Shown here: piece after piece, positions 63,310-64,000 of the stretch
Layout of the letters: each line of letters starts with the position of its first letter
How positions within the stretch are numbered: the stretch's first letter is position 1
The notes under the pieces: model-generated
What the model saw: the letters and a program-made list of their open reading frames with translations, nothing else
The model's database searches: none
What the model was told of the DNA's origin: nothing
Source: Glebionis coronaria
Lineage: Eukaryota; Streptophyta; Magnoliopsida; Asterales; Asteraceae
Direction of reading: 5' to 3'
NCBI GenBank assembly: GCA_025667525.1
Contig: CM046876.1
Coordinates: 25,259,224 to 25,323,223 of the forward strand
DNA length: 64,000 nt
Translations under genes and position numbers: made by a program

Positions 63310-64000
63310 AAGCTACGGCTTCCGCATGGGTACTTCGCTATATGCGGTCTTAATAAAGAACCATGCGGTTTATCTGCTTTGTTTTTCTTATGTTTGTTTA
63401 GTTTCATATCTTGTTTTTTAGGACCTGTCATCATTGTTCAAACAAAAGTGTAAATGTTCTAATAAAAATGCCGTGGTGCCTAGCTAGCTCCACGGCCTGT
63501 TTCGTGCAAATCATTTTTTAGATTTTTTGTTAGTCGTATGAATTTTTTGCTTGTAATATAATATGCCATGTTTCATTCATATGCATTCTTTCAAATTACT
63601 GTACATGTACTATACGCCTCCAGGCGGGGTAAGAGGATTAAGTGAACCTACTAATTCAACTTGCCGCATAAGAGGGATGCAACCCCAGCCGCACGGATCA
63701 TGTATCCTTACTAGACACCTTACTCACAAGACGTTGGGGTAAGTTCCATATGTTGTAGCCGCACAGTGCTCCGCATAGTAAAGACGCACGTCGCATGTCT
63801 AGTAAATTATAGACTTGTATGTATTTTCTTCCTTTGTGTGTAAGACGTGATATATCATGCAGTATTGTGGTACAATATTTAAACACAGTCAAAATACACA
63901 AGTTTCCAAAATAGATAAACAAAAAGGCCGTGGTCATCACGGACTTCTAAATAAAAAGACAAGTTACTACAAATATGTCTTAGCCGTGTACATACACAGA
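63310..64000 (+). other. Gypsy 3' noncoding region
   Basis: Noncoding sequence downstream of integrase. Contains GCGG/CCGC-rich words (CATGCGGTTT, GCCGTGGT) and no repeat of the 5' LTR, so the 3' LTR has not been reached. No additional ORF of note. Confidence 0.7.

Larger units (their letters stand above)
57013..64000 (+). mobile_element. Tat-lineage Ty3/Gypsy retrotransposon, truncated by window end
   Basis: 5' LTR, PBS, a single gag-pol frame with two stops, and at least 690 bp of downstream noncoding DNA. Two RNase H regions (a degenerate first one, then an archaeal-type RNase H) between RT and integrase are diagnostic of the Tat clade. The 3' LTR is not reached, so age and full length cannot be judged. 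G+C content is clearly higher than in the Copia nest. Confidence 0.88.

Overview
This window looks like plant nuclear DNA, most likely from the daisy family (Asteraceae). Evidence for plant origin: a tRNA-Met-primed Copia/Sirevirus nest, a Tat-type Gypsy element with two RNase H domains, an AT-rich background, and intron-split fragments of plant housekeeping genes. The Asteraceae placement is an inference from memory: the gag-pol linker and the large ORF downstream of pol in the two Sireviruses resemble proteins very abundant in Tanacetum/Artemisia-type genomes. I see no clearly intact host gene. Almost everything recognisable is transposable-element sequence.

Layout. (1) 1-7612: AT-rich sequence with decayed exon-like pieces (USP-domain kinase-like, EF-1alpha, unidentified exons) and a tRNA-like sequence, ending at a Helitron-type 3' terminus. 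(2) 7613-9154 and about 13903-14300: a (TA)n tract and an old, broken Copia (element E). Its presumed 3' LTR is split by a complete Copia on the minus strand (element D, 9155-13897), which has two identical 169-bp LTRs, TSD TATAG and an uninterrupted 1441-aa polyprotein. (3) 14300-16021: mostly unassigned, with one candidate small gene. (4) 16022-50231: a three-level nest. Old Copia A (minus strand) sits in a LINE-like RRM sequence. Sirevirus B (plus strand, 518-bp LTRs, TSD TCAAG) sits in A's reverse transcriptase. Sirevirus C (plus strand, 320-bp LTRs, TSD TATTA) sits in B's RNase H. LTR mismatches counted by eye (B about 8 of 518, C 2 of 320) agree with the nesting order. (5) 50236-57012: LINE fragment, candidate MITEs, AT-rich DNA and a COP9-signalosome subunit 6 fragment. 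(6) 57013-64000: 5' LTR, gag-pol and 3' leader of a Tat-lineage Gypsy element whose 3' LTR lies beyond the window.

Most unusual signal. Both Sireviruses carry a very large ORF between pol and the 3' LTR, and each carries its own short periodic motif. In B the motif is [A/G]CG[C/T]TGACA, recurring mostly every 21 bp (two helical turns). It is found in the LTRs, gag, the gag-pol linker, the 3' noncoding region and the 3' ORF, always on the same strand and, when coding, always in the same codon phase. In C the motif is ATTCCG-N-[A/G]TAG, with 21 units at 17-bp spacing in the 5' leader and 40 units at about 18-bp spacing between pol and the 3' ORF. I propose, as inference only, a self-recognition system in which an element-encoded protein (the 3' ORF or Gag) binds its own family's phased motif. 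This would resemble VANDAL/VANC anti-silencing, or a packaging code.
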